Shown piece after piece: positions 53,467-61,039 of a DNA stretch of 64,000 nt. Position 1 is the first letter of the stretch. Every line of letters begins with the position of its first letter. The notes beneath the pieces were generated by a model. It was not told the origin of the DNA and made no database searches. It saw only the letters and a list, made by a program, of their open reading frames with translations. A program made the position numbers and the translations under genes. Source of the DNA: Rhizobium sp. BK399 (GTDB taxonomy: Bacteria; Pseudomonadota; Alphaproteobacteria; Rhizobiales; Rhizobiaceae); NCBI RefSeq assembly GCF_014194695.1, contig NZ_JACIAH010000002.1, positions 433,626 to 497,625 of the forward strand. The letters are read 5' to 3'.

Positions 53467-54444
53467 ATGTCTCGGTCTGTGCGCTTCCTCTTGCTTTTCC
53501 TGTTGCTCCCTGTCAGCGCACTCGCACAGGAACTCCCGTCCTGGAACGATGGCAAATCGAAGCAGGAAATTGTCGACTTCGTCAAGAAAGTGACGACGGA
53601 GGGCAACGCCGATTACGTGGCGCCCGAGGACCGCATCGCCGTCTTCGACAACGACGGAACGCTCTGGACGGAGCAGCCATTCTATTTCCAGCTGGGCTTC
53701 ATTTTGGATCGGGTCAAGGCACTTGCTCCCGAGCATCCCGAATGGAAAGAGAAGGAACCCTTCAAGTCGATCCTTTCCGGCGACCTCAAGGGCATGGCCA
53801 AGAGCGGTGAACGGGGCATCGTCGAACTTGCGATGGACACCCATGCCGGCATGACGACTGACGAATTCCGCAAAATCGTCGTCGACTGGTTCGCTACGGC
53901 GAGACACCCGAAGACGGGCAAACCCTATAACGAGATGACATTCCTGCCGATGCGCGAGCTTCTGGACTACCTGCGCGCCAATGGCTTCAAGACCTTCATC
54001 GTCTCCGGCGGCGGTGTTGAATTCATGCGCCCCATTACCGAGAAGGCGTATGGAATCCCGCCCGAACAGGTCGTCGGCAGCACGATTACGACGCAATATG
54101 CGCTGGTCGGCGATACGCCTGTTCTGAACCGGCTCCCAAAGGTCGATTTCGTCGACGATGGCCCCGGCAAGCCGGTGGGCATCAACAAGTTCATCGGTAG
54201 ACTCCCGATCTTTGCAGCCGGCAATTCCGATGGCGACTACGAGATGCTGCGTTGGGTCACGGCCGGCAAGGGACCGCACTTCGCGATGATCGTTCATCAT
54301 ACCGATGCAGATCGGGAATACGCCTATGATCGCAAATCGGAGTTCGGGAAGCTAGACAAGGCGCTAGATGAGGCGGCCGCCCGCAACTGGCTGCTCGTCG
54401 ACATGAAAGCCGACTGGAAGAAGATCTACGCATTCGATCAATAG
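53467..54444 (+). CDS. Exported HAD-family hydrolase
   Basis: The 325-residue protein has a signal peptide (MSRSVRFLLLFLLLPVSALA|QE) and HAD phosphatase motifs: AVFDNDGTLW (Asp61 and Asp63), FIVSGGGVEFM (motif II Ser) and FAAGNSDGDYEML (motif IV). It should be a periplasmic phosphatase of the phosphoserine-phosphatase group; the substrate is unknown. CAGGAG precedes the ATG, 13 nt after the formylglycine-enzyme stop, so they share an operon. Confidence 0.88.
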   Translation: MSRSVRFLLLFLLLPVSALAQELPSWNDGKSKQEIVDFVKKVTTEGNADYVAPEDRIAVFDNDGTLWTEQPFYFQLGFILDRVKALAPEHPEWKEKEPFKSILSGDLKGMAKSGERGIVELAMDTHAGMTTDEFRKIVVDWFATARHPKTGKPYNEMTFLPMRELLDYLRANGFKTFIVSGGGVEFMRPITEKAYGIPPEQVVGSTITTQYALVGDTPVLNRLPKVDFVDDGPGKPVGINKFIGRLPIFAAGNSDGDYEMLRWVTAGKGPHFAMIVHHTDADREYAYDRKSEFGKLDKALDEAAARNWLLVDMKADWKKIYAFDQ

Positions 54445-54513
54445 CCCGGGCGGCATACGTCCGCCAGCCGTCATGCTCCATATCCTCGCTGTTAAAAACG
54501 AAAGGAACGGACA

Positions 54514-55044
54514 ATGTCAGAACTCATCGTTATCGGCTTTGATGCCATGGATGAAGCAGACAAGGTGCTGCTGAAATTGAACAACCTGAAGAAGGAATAC
54601 CTCGTCGACCTCGAGGATGCAGTCGTGGTGGTTCGCGACGAGGCCGGCAAGGTCCATCTCAAGCAGAGCCTCAACCTGACGGCAGTCGGCGCCACTTCCG
54701 GCCTGCTGTCCGGCTCCCTTTGGGGCGGCCTGGTCGGCTTGCTATTCCTCAACCCGCTCGCCGGCTTTGCCATCGGCGGACTTGTTGGAGCCGGCACCGG
54801 CGCGATTTCCGGCTCGCTCGCCGACTATGGCATCGATGACGAGTTCATCAAGTCTCTTGCCGCAACCATACCGAACTCCTCTTCCGCTCTTTTTGTCCTC
54901 GTCCGCAAGGCGCAGCCGGAGAAGGTTCTCGCCGAACTCCACGGGCTGCGCGGCCGCGTCCTGAAAACGTCGCTGGCGCCGGAACAGGAGGAGCGGTTGC
55001 GCAAGGCCCTCTCGGACACCTCGGGCGCAGCTGCATCCACATGA
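54514..55044 (+). CDS. DUF1269 protein
   Basis: The 176-residue protein follows the DUF1269 pattern: MSELIVIGFDAMDEADKVLLKLNNL, then DLEDAVVVVRDEAGKVHLKQS, and a glycine-rich hydrophobic hairpin (LWGGLVGLLFLNPLAGFAIGGLVGAGTGAISG, residues 68-100) that may enter the membrane. The function is unknown; relatives are often stress-induced. AAAGGAA precedes the ATG. It lies 69 nt after the HAD gene, same strand. Confidence 0.85.
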   Translation: MSELIVIGFDAMDEADKVLLKLNNLKKEYLVDLEDAVVVVRDEAGKVHLKQSLNLTAVGATSGLLSGSLWGGLVGLLFLNPLAGFAIGGLVGAGTGAISGSLADYGIDDEFIKSLAATIPNSSSALFVLVRKAQPEKVLAELHGLRGRVLKTSLAPEQEERLRKALSDTSGAAAST

Positions 55045-55166
55045 TCTAAATGCCCAGCGCGCCGATCGCAAAACGCGCCGGGTTCCTCCGATCGTTTGCG
55101 GTTGCTGCGAGCCTGAGCGATATTGCCCGCTTCCATGGTGAGCTGACGCATCGCGAGGGGCGAAAA

Positions 55167-56189
55167 ATGGCAATCACCTCCACCGAGGCTCCCTCCTCGA
55201 AATGGCAGGTTCTGGCGCTCACCACCCGCCTCGTTTTTCGGCTGGTGGTCATCGCCTTTATCGGGTGGTTTGCTCTCGCCGCCCACTATCAGGCGCCATC
55301 CGGATGGAAATGGCCGATCATTGCCGCCGGCTCCCTCGTTGGCCTGATCGCCATCCTGGCTGTCAGGCGGCGGCCGATGCTCGCCAGCGTGCTGCTGCTG
55401 GCCACGATGCTCGCCGTTTCCTTTTGGTGGAAAAGCATCGAGCCTAGCAACGACAGGGGTTGGGCCGCCGATGTCGCCCATGGCATCACCGCAACCGTCT
55501 CAGGCGATCAGATCACGCTGCACAACGTGCGGAACTTTCAATGGAGGACGGCAGAAGACTTCGATCCGGTTTGGCAGACCGAGCAGTACGACCTCTCCTC
55601 GCTCCAATCGGTAGACCTCCTGAATTCCGTCTGGAGCAACCCCGCGATCGCCCATACCCTCGTCAGCTTTGGTTTTGCGGACGGTCGCCACGTCGTATTT
55701 TCGGCCGAAATCCGAAAGGAACGCGGTGAAGCATTCTCGGAGATCGGCGGCTTCTTCAAGGAGTTCGAACTGGTTCTGATTGCGGCTGAAGAGAGCGACA
55801 TCGTTCGCCTGCGAACCAACGTCCGCCGGGAAACGGTGTCGCTTTATCCACTCCGGCTCTCTCCGCAGGTCGCCCGCGCCCTGTTTCTGTCCTTTCTCGA
55901 TAAGGGTAATGCGTTGGCGGCACAGCCCGAATTTTATCAGACGATCACGGCAAACTGCACGACGATCGTCTTCAAGCTCGCCCGGCTGATCGATCCCGGC
56001 ATCCCTCTCGACTGGCGCATCATAGTATCCGGTTACCTGCCGGACTATCTCTACGACCACCACCTGATCCCAAACGGCCTGCCGCTCGACGAAGTCAGGA
56101 AGCAAGCCGAGATCAGCAGCCGGGCGCAGGCGGCGCCAACGTCGAGCGACTATTCTAAGGTGATCAGGTCAGCATTGAATGGCGGCTGA
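55167..56189 (+). CDS. DUF4105 membrane protein
   Basis: The 340-residue protein has two or three N-terminal helices (LVFRLVVIAFIGWFALAAHY, WPIIAAGSLVGLIAILAV, ASVLLLATMLAVSFWW) and a periplasmic DUF4105 domain (HNVRNFQWRTAEDFDPVWQTEQYDLSSLQSVDLL, FGFADGRHVVFSAEIRKERGE, FYQTITANCTTIVFKLAR). DUF4105 resembles cysteine-dependent hydrolases; the NCTT Cys is the candidate nucleophile. ATG 55167 has GAGGGG upstream; a 39-codon extension is less plausible. It is the last gene of the FGE-HAD-DUF1269-DUF4105 series. Confidence 0.8.
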   Translation: MAITSTEAPSSKWQVLALTTRLVFRLVVIAFIGWFALAAHYQAPSGWKWPIIAAGSLVGLIAILAVRRRPMLASVLLLATMLAVSFWWKSIEPSNDRGWAADVAHGITATVSGDQITLHNVRNFQWRTAEDFDPVWQTEQYDLSSLQSVDLLNSVWSNPAIAHTLVSFGFADGRHVVFSAEIRKERGEAFSEIGGFFKEFELVLIAAEESDIVRLRTNVRRETVSLYPLRLSPQVARALFLSFLDKGNALAAQPEFYQTITANCTTIVFKLARLIDPGIPLDWRIIVSGYLPDYLYDHHLIPNGLPLDEVRKQAEISSRAQAAPTSSDYSKVIRSALNGG

Positions 56190-56304
56190 CAGCGCAAACG
56201 GCCTCGACCTTGGTAGCCGCGTCCAACGGCGCAGGGACGCTGACCGGATAGAATATCGCAATCGCACCTACGTCGTGGTTAGTGAGGCCGACTAAACCCG
56301 ACTA

Positions 56305-58041
56305 CTAAAAGGCAGTCGCCAAGCCCTCGGTCTTGAAGCGAGCGCCTGCCTTGACGAGTCCATCTTCGATGGAGGCGGATAGTGCGGGCTGGTAGCGCTG
56401 CTGTGTCGTTTGTTCGCGGAAGGTCGTTTCAAACTCTGGCGCGAGCTTCCTCAGTTCCGCAAGGCCTGGCCCCGCTTCATCCGATCCCATTTGGCCAAGT
56501 GCCGCCACCCGCAAGGCTTTGATCAAGAATGTGGTATCGCTTACCTGGTCTGCAAGCAGCGTGGCCTCCGACCAATCCTTTTGCCGGTAAGCGTCGAGGG
56601 CGAGCACCAGAACCGCGTCGCGCGGAACGACATCGACAGACCTTTCGGCGTCTCGCGCAAGGGAAACACCCGCATCGAAATAGCCTGACGAAAACAGGAC
56701 GAGGCCAAGCTTTGCCGCCACATCGGGATTGTTGGGGCTGAGCGCCAGCGCGCGATTGCCCGCAGCGAGCGCAGCGTCAATCCTGCCGCCGTAGAATTGC
56801 GCCAGCATCAGAGCGATATATGCCCGGTCGGAGAGCGGCGCCAAGTGGACGGCCCGATTGGCAAGCTCGAGCGCTCGTGCCGTCGTGCTCTCCTCCACCT
56901 GACCCGCCAGCCGCGTCGCAAGCGCTGCCGTGGCGTCCGCATCATAGCGGTTTGCGGCGATTGTTCGCTCCAGGCAGTTGATCGTCCGTGTACCCGATGC
57001 TCGGCCGTCGTCCGGCTCATACTCTGCTCGCAGGACGCATGCGTTGCCAAGCGAATCCTCGGCAGCATCGTGTGCTTCGATGTTGTTGATGACCCCTCGC
57101 GTCGCCGCAAAGCGGCGTGCGAGTTGTGCAACCAGTTCGTCCCGAACCGCCGCGGGGGTCCTTCCGCTCGTATCAACCCTTTCAAGCCCGGATTTGAGGA
57201 GGTCGCCAGTCGCGGTGTCTACAATCTGCCACCAGATGGTGCGGTCGTCGCCATCACCATAATATTTCATGTCGATTGCGTAAGCGTTCGACTTCGCCGG
57301 ACGGAGCACTGAGGCCAGCGGCCTTTCATTTTGCTGGGCCTGCGAAACCGTCAACGTCTGGAATTGCGTCAGGGCAGTCAGCAGCATGTCGCGGGTCACG
57401 GAAGCCTCTTCGCGCAAACCTTCATCGACTGCGGTTAGCGTGACTGCGACCGTAGGCTTGGCTGTCGTGATTGGGCGGGATGCATAGACAGCAACACCAG
57501 CGGCCATGGCCGCGACAATCAGCAGGGCTGAAGTGGCTACAAGCAGCCAGGTCGGAACGGACCTCGCTGGGACATCCGGCACTACCTTCAACGGATTCTG
57601 GTCAGCGACGGAAGCCAGGGACTCTCCGCCGGTGGGGACGGAATGTTCTCCGTCATCGACCGGTGGAAGGCCACTCGAAGACCGCGTAAAAATCGCAATA
57701 TAGCGCCCTCGCGGGAGTTGAACCGCAACCCGGCCTTCTTCCGCAAAAGCTTCGTAGTACTGGCTAAGCGACGACCGCAATCGGCTAAGCTCAATGCGGA
57801 CAATGGGGTCGAGCGATGGATCGAAATTGCTTTGCCGACCTAAGACATCAATGGCGATGGAATAGGCTTTCACACCATCGGCACAACCGGCGAATTGCTG
57901 GTCCGTGATATATCTGAGAATGCTCCGGCTTCTTTCGGTGGCTCTGAACCGCTCGTCGGCGAGCAGACGCTCGAGCTCTGCACGGGCCTCTGGGCGCGAA
58001 ACTTCGTGAGCCCAGCCTTCCTGTTCTTCAGCCTTCATCAT
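56305..58041 (-). CDS. Membrane TPR protein with N-terminal winged-helix-like domain
   Basis: The roughly 578-residue protein has an N-terminal domain (residues 14-118: RAELERLLADERFRATERSRSILRYITDQQFAG, DPIVRIELSRLRSSLSQYYEAF, VAVQLPRGRYIAIF) common in rhizobial sensor and cyclase-linked proteins, one membrane helix (162-187), and a C-terminal part with TPR-like repeats (ALELANRAVHLAPLSDRAYIALM, ALAAGNRALALSPNNPDVAAKLG). The middle (FQTLTVSQAQ) resembles the CadC/adenylate-cyclase-associated repeat region. Its role is unknown; signal sensing with DNA binding at the membrane is one possibility. AGGGGCGG precedes the twin ATG at 58041/58038. Confidence 0.72.
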   Translation of the reverse strand: MMKAEEQEGWAHEVSRPEARAELERLLADERFRATERSRSILRYITDQQFAGCADGVKAYSIAIDVLGRQSNFDPSLDPIVRIELSRLRSSLSQYYEAFAEEGRVAVQLPRGRYIAIFTRSSSGLPPVDDGEHSVPTGGESLASVADQNPLKVVPDVPARSVPTWLLVATSALLIVAAMAAGVAVYASRPITTAKPTVAVTLTAVDEGLREEASVTRDMLLTALTQFQTLTVSQAQQNERPLASVLRPAKSNAYAIDMKYYGDGDDRTIWWQIVDTATGDLLKSGLERVDTSGRTPAAVRDELVAQLARRFAATRGVINNIEAHDAAEDSLGNACVLRAEYEPDDGRASGTRTINCLERTIAANRYDADATAALATRLAGQVEESTTARALELANRAVHLAPLSDRAYIALMLAQFYGGRIDAALAAGNRALALSPNNPDVAAKLGLVLFSSGYFDAGVSLARDAERSVDVVPRDAVLVLALDAYRQKDWSEATLLADQVSDTTFLIKALRVAALGQMGSDEAGPGLAELRKLAPEFETTFREQTTQQRYQPALSASIEDGLVKAGARFKTEGLATAF

Positions 58042-58167
58042 TGCCGCCCCTGCTACGCAACGCTCAATGCCAAGTAGAACAAATGGGGTTATTGAGCAGA
58101 AAACAAGGGGTTGCAATATGAAATGCTAACAAAACCGAAACGGGATCAGTGCAGGCGCGTGTCAATC

Positions 58168-58467
58168 CTATTCCGGGACGCCGCCTCCGCGCTCGAGACA
58201 GTACTTGATTACGTCGGCTTCGATCTCGGCACAGACGATCTCATATTCATGGACCATCGCGCTGTCTGCGCCTCCCGCAACGCTTCTCAACCGGTCGAGC
58301 GTGGAACTTGCGTCCTCATATGCTTCGCAGAGGCTGCGAAGCGGCTCGGATTTCTCTCCGATCGTTTGAAGTCGTCCGCGGACAGCGGGCAGCTTCAGCA
58401 TCAAGCGACGTAGCCCTCGCCGCTCGGCATCGGAAGGTGTTCTTACCTCGTCGTTTTCCTTGCCCAT
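58168..58467 (-). CDS. Small helical protein of unknown function
   Basis: The 99-residue protein starts MGKENDEVRTPSDAERRGLRRLMLKLPAVRGRLQ and is charged and helical throughout (SLCEAYEDASSTLDRLRS, EYEIVCAEIEADVIKYCLERGGG), with no membrane segment. I do not recognise the family. A GTG at 58476 is an alternative start. A leftward copy of the regulatory motif ends 63 nt before its ATG. It is followed by the TPR sensor gene after 126 nt. Confidence 0.6.
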   Translation of the reverse strand: MGKENDEVRTPSDAERRGLRRLMLKLPAVRGRLQTIGEKSEPLRSLCEAYEDASSTLDRLRSVAGGADSAMVHEYEIVCAEIEADVIKYCLERGGGVPE

Positions 58468-58530
58468 GAAGACCACCCCGGCCTCAGTCGGCTTTGTTTG
58501 AGCGATCTTAGCGAGCTGGCGGCACGGCGG

Positions 58531-58547
58531 AAGTACGTAACGGTAAC
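58531..58547 (-). promoter_or_regulatory. Leftward copy of the sulfatase-locus regulatory motif
   Basis: On the minus strand the sequence reads GTTACCGTTACGTACTT, one substitution from the copies before the sulfatase and formylglycine-enzyme genes. It lies 63 nt before the small helical protein gene. The outer half of the palindrome is changed here to a direct repeat. Confidence 0.6.
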
Positions 58548-58632
58548 AGACTGCGCTAACGGCTGCCGTTGGGCTTTGTTACCTTGGCATTTACGTTGCG
58601 AATTGGGCCTGCTTGGGCGGCGGCAAGCGCGT

Positions 58633-59868
58633 TCAAGCAGCCGGTATCATCGTAAACAGCTCCTGGGCACGGTTGACGCCCCGAAGCACATGCAGACCGA
58701 TCGAATGCAGATTGTCGATCTGCGACGGGGGAACGATCGCGGCAAAACTCGCCGACATCAGAAGCCGCCGCTGCAGTGCCCGACAGAGGGAAACGATGCG
58801 GCTGACCTCGTTTACCGCAGGTCCGATAACTGTGAAGTCGAGTCGATCCTCGCTGCCGATGTTGCCGTAAAAGACCTCGCCAAGATGAAGTCCGAGATAG
58901 ACGTCGGTCACCGGCCTGCCCTCGATGCGACGTTGCGCATTGAGATCGAGCAGGCGCCTGTCGAGCAGCGACCGGGCGGTCAGCGCCGCGGAACAGGCCT
59001 CGCTCGGTCGCCTGCCCTTGAAGATCGCCAGCGTGCCGTCGCCCATCAGCTTGAGCACCTCGCCTCCAGCCTCTTGGACCGACGAGATCACAGCATCGGC
59101 GTAGTCGTTGAGCATCGGAATGATTTCTTCCGGATCTACGGTGTCCGAGATGTGCGTGAAATTGGCGAGGTCCGAAAACCAGAGGGCCGCCGAGATGCGG
59201 TCACTTTGACCGCGGGTGATCTTGCCGTGAAGGACGTGGTTTGCGGCATCCTGTCCGAGATAGACCTTGGCGATCGTGCCGGCCACGCCGCTGACCGTCA
59301 CGCATTTGACGGCCAACGCCAAACAGGGAAGTAGATCCCGCAACACGGCAATGTCACCATCCGTGAAACCTTCCTTTGATCGGGTGGCGAAGTGCGAGAA
59401 AAAGCAGTCGATGTCACCGATTGCCCCGCCATCGCCGAACCGATGCGCCATGGCGATAAAGTCGGTGAAGCCCGCCGCCTTCAGATCGTCAAGCAGATAG
59501 AAGTCGGCCGGATCTTCCTTGGTCAGCCTGCTGCGGATCTCTCCCGACCCCGTCGTTTCCAAGTGATGGAAGGCCGAGCGAAGCCAATTGTCAGCCACCG
59601 CGCCGGGACCGGAAAAACCATACTCCGACACGCGTTCGACCGGCTCCCTGCTGTCCCAGCGGAACGCTCTCCGCTCATAGATAGGATGAAGCGCGTCCAT
59701 GACGGCGACGGAACGCTCGATCGGGAGCCCATTCGCGCGACACCGTTCGCAAAAGCCGGCGAGCAGGTCTGCTTCCGGCATGCCTTTAAGTCCGCTCTGC
59801 ATCAGCCAGGTGGTGATTTCTATGACGTGGCGATCGTCCACGGCTGTCTCCTGGAACCGGGCGACCAT
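58633..59868 (-). CDS. Class III adenylate/guanylate cyclase
   Basis: The 411-residue cytoplasmic protein has an N-terminal regulatory part of the kind shared by rhizobial soluble cyclases (ITTWLMQSGLKGMPEADLLAGFCERCRANGLPIERSVAVMDALHPIYERRAFRW) and a class III catalytic domain from about residue 225: metal-binding Asp233 (WFSDLANFTHISD) and Asp277 (KLMGDGTLAIF), and LHLGEVFYGNIGSEDRLDFTVIGPAVNEVSRI. The Lys273 and the Asp in LDFTVIG fit an ATP-using cyclase. The start at 59868 (MVARFQETAV) is chosen as the first Met in a family-like context. Its end lies 156 nt from the small helical protein gene. Confidence 0.85.
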   Translation of the reverse strand: MVARFQETAVDDRHVIEITTWLMQSGLKGMPEADLLAGFCERCRANGLPIERSVAVMDALHPIYERRAFRWDSREPVERVSEYGFSGPGAVADNWLRSAFHHLETTGSGEIRSRLTKEDPADFYLLDDLKAAGFTDFIAMAHRFGDGGAIGDIDCFFSHFATRSKEGFTDGDIAVLRDLLPCLALAVKCVTVSGVAGTIAKVYLGQDAANHVLHGKITRGQSDRISAALWFSDLANFTHISDTVDPEEIIPMLNDYADAVISSVQEAGGEVLKLMGDGTLAIFKGRRPSEACSAALTARSLLDRRLLDLNAQRRIEGRPVTDVYLGLHLGEVFYGNIGSEDRLDFTVIGPAVNEVSRIVSLCRALQRRLLMSASFAAIVPPSQIDNLHSIGLHVLRGVNRAQELFTMIPAA

Positions 59869-59966
59869 TTGTTTTTCTCGAGCCGAACGGCTTCGTTCCC
59901 GGCATCGTTGGGGCGCCCAGACCGGTGAACTTGCGGTATTCGAAGGCGGCTCTTCAGCCGCCCCAA

Positions 59967-60833
59967 TCAATTGACGATGGTGACGCTTGCCGTGCGGCCG
60001 GCAACCAGGGCTGTGTCATCAGGCAGGGTATCGAGCGCCACGCGAACGGGAACGCGCTGCGCAAGCCGAACCCATGTGAAAGTCGGAGTGACGTTGGCGA
60101 GCTGGGCGCTGGTATCGCTTCGCTCCCGATCCTCGATGCCGCCCGCCACCCCATCGACGTGTCCCTTGAGAGGTGTCTTGCTGCCCATCAGATAAACAAG
60201 TGCGGCGTCGCCAACCTGGATGCGGTCCAGCTTGTTCTCCTCGAAATAGCCGGCAACGTAATAGGAATCACTGTCGATCAGCGCCGTAACCGCAGTGCCC
60301 GCCGTCACATAATTCCCAGGTTTCATCGAGAAGTTGGTCAGCACGCCATTGACGGGCGCCCTCACCACGGAGCGGTCGAGATTGAGCTGTGCAGTGTCGC
60401 GGCTGATCACCGCCTGGCTGTAGGCGGCCTCGTCCTGCTGGACGGTTGTCTCGGCTTGCTGGATCTTCTGCCGCGTTACCGAACTCTCACCCAATTTGCG
60501 ATAGAGCTCGAGATCGCTTCTTGCCATATCGAGTGCAGCCTTGCTGCTTTCCATCTGCGCTTCGGCCTGACGCAGCGCGAGCGCAAAACGCGCCTGGTCG
60601 ATGCGGAAGATCACGTCACCTTTCCGAACGGCCTGATTGTCCTTTGCGTCCACTTCGCTGACGATCCCGGAAACATCGGCGGCAAGCCGCACGACGTCCG
60701 CACGAATTTTACCGTCCCGAGTCCAGGGCTCGTCCATATAGTAGTCCCAGAGATGCCAGCCGAGCACTCCCGCCAGGGCAACCATGACGCCGGTGAGCAG
60801 GAAGCGACCGGAATGAGCGAGAAGCGATTTCAT
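59967..60833 (-). CDS. HlyD-family periplasmic adaptor, AaeA/EmrA-like
   Basis: The 288-residue adaptor has one N-terminal helix (FLLTGVMVALAGVLGWHLW), a lipoyl-like half (YYMDEPWTRDGKIRADVVRLAADVSGIVSEVDAKDNQAVRKGDVIFRID), a coiled-coil hairpin (residues 80-140) and the beta-barrel end. It links the FUSC inner-membrane pump with an outer-membrane factor. The start at 60833 overlaps the DUF1656 stop by ATGA. It is the last gene of the MarR operon. Confidence 0.9.
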   Translation of the reverse strand: MKSLLAHSGRFLLTGVMVALAGVLGWHLWDYYMDEPWTRDGKIRADVVRLAADVSGIVSEVDAKDNQAVRKGDVIFRIDQARFALALRQAEAQMESSKAALDMARSDLELYRKLGESSVTRQKIQQAETTVQQDEAAYSQAVISRDTAQLNLDRSVVRAPVNGVLTNFSMKPGNYVTAGTAVTALIDSDSYYVAGYFEENKLDRIQVGDAALVYLMGSKTPLKGHVDGVAGGIEDRERSDTSAQLANVTPTFTWVRLAQRVPVRVALDTLPDDTALVAGRTASVTIVN

Positions 60834-61039
60834 AATGACACCTTGTTCAGAGACAGCGCGATGGCGCCAAGCAGGCAGAAATACATGGCCGTGTCGAAAA
60901 GCGGCCGATGCCAAACCAACCGGTAGAAACCGACGGAGGCCAGCACCCGCCGCAGGACGGAATTGAGGAGGTAGGCTGCGAAAGCGATCGCGCCCAACGT
61001 CGGGAAGAAGACCCCGTAAATGTCGATATCAGGCCTCAT
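60830..61039 (-). CDS. DUF1656 protein, AaeX-like
   Basis: The 69-residue protein (MRPDIDIYGVFFPTLGAIAFAAYLLNSVLRRVLASVGFYRLVWHRPLFDTAMYFCLLGAIAL) has two membrane helices and the DUF1656 pattern. Such small proteins accompany AaeA-AaeB pumps. Its start overlaps the FUSC stop and its end overlaps the adaptor start, each by four bases. Confidence 0.9.
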   Translation of the reverse strand: MRPDIDIYGVFFPTLGAIAFAAYLLNSVLRRVLASVGFYRLVWHRPLFDTAMYFCLLGAIALSLNKVSL

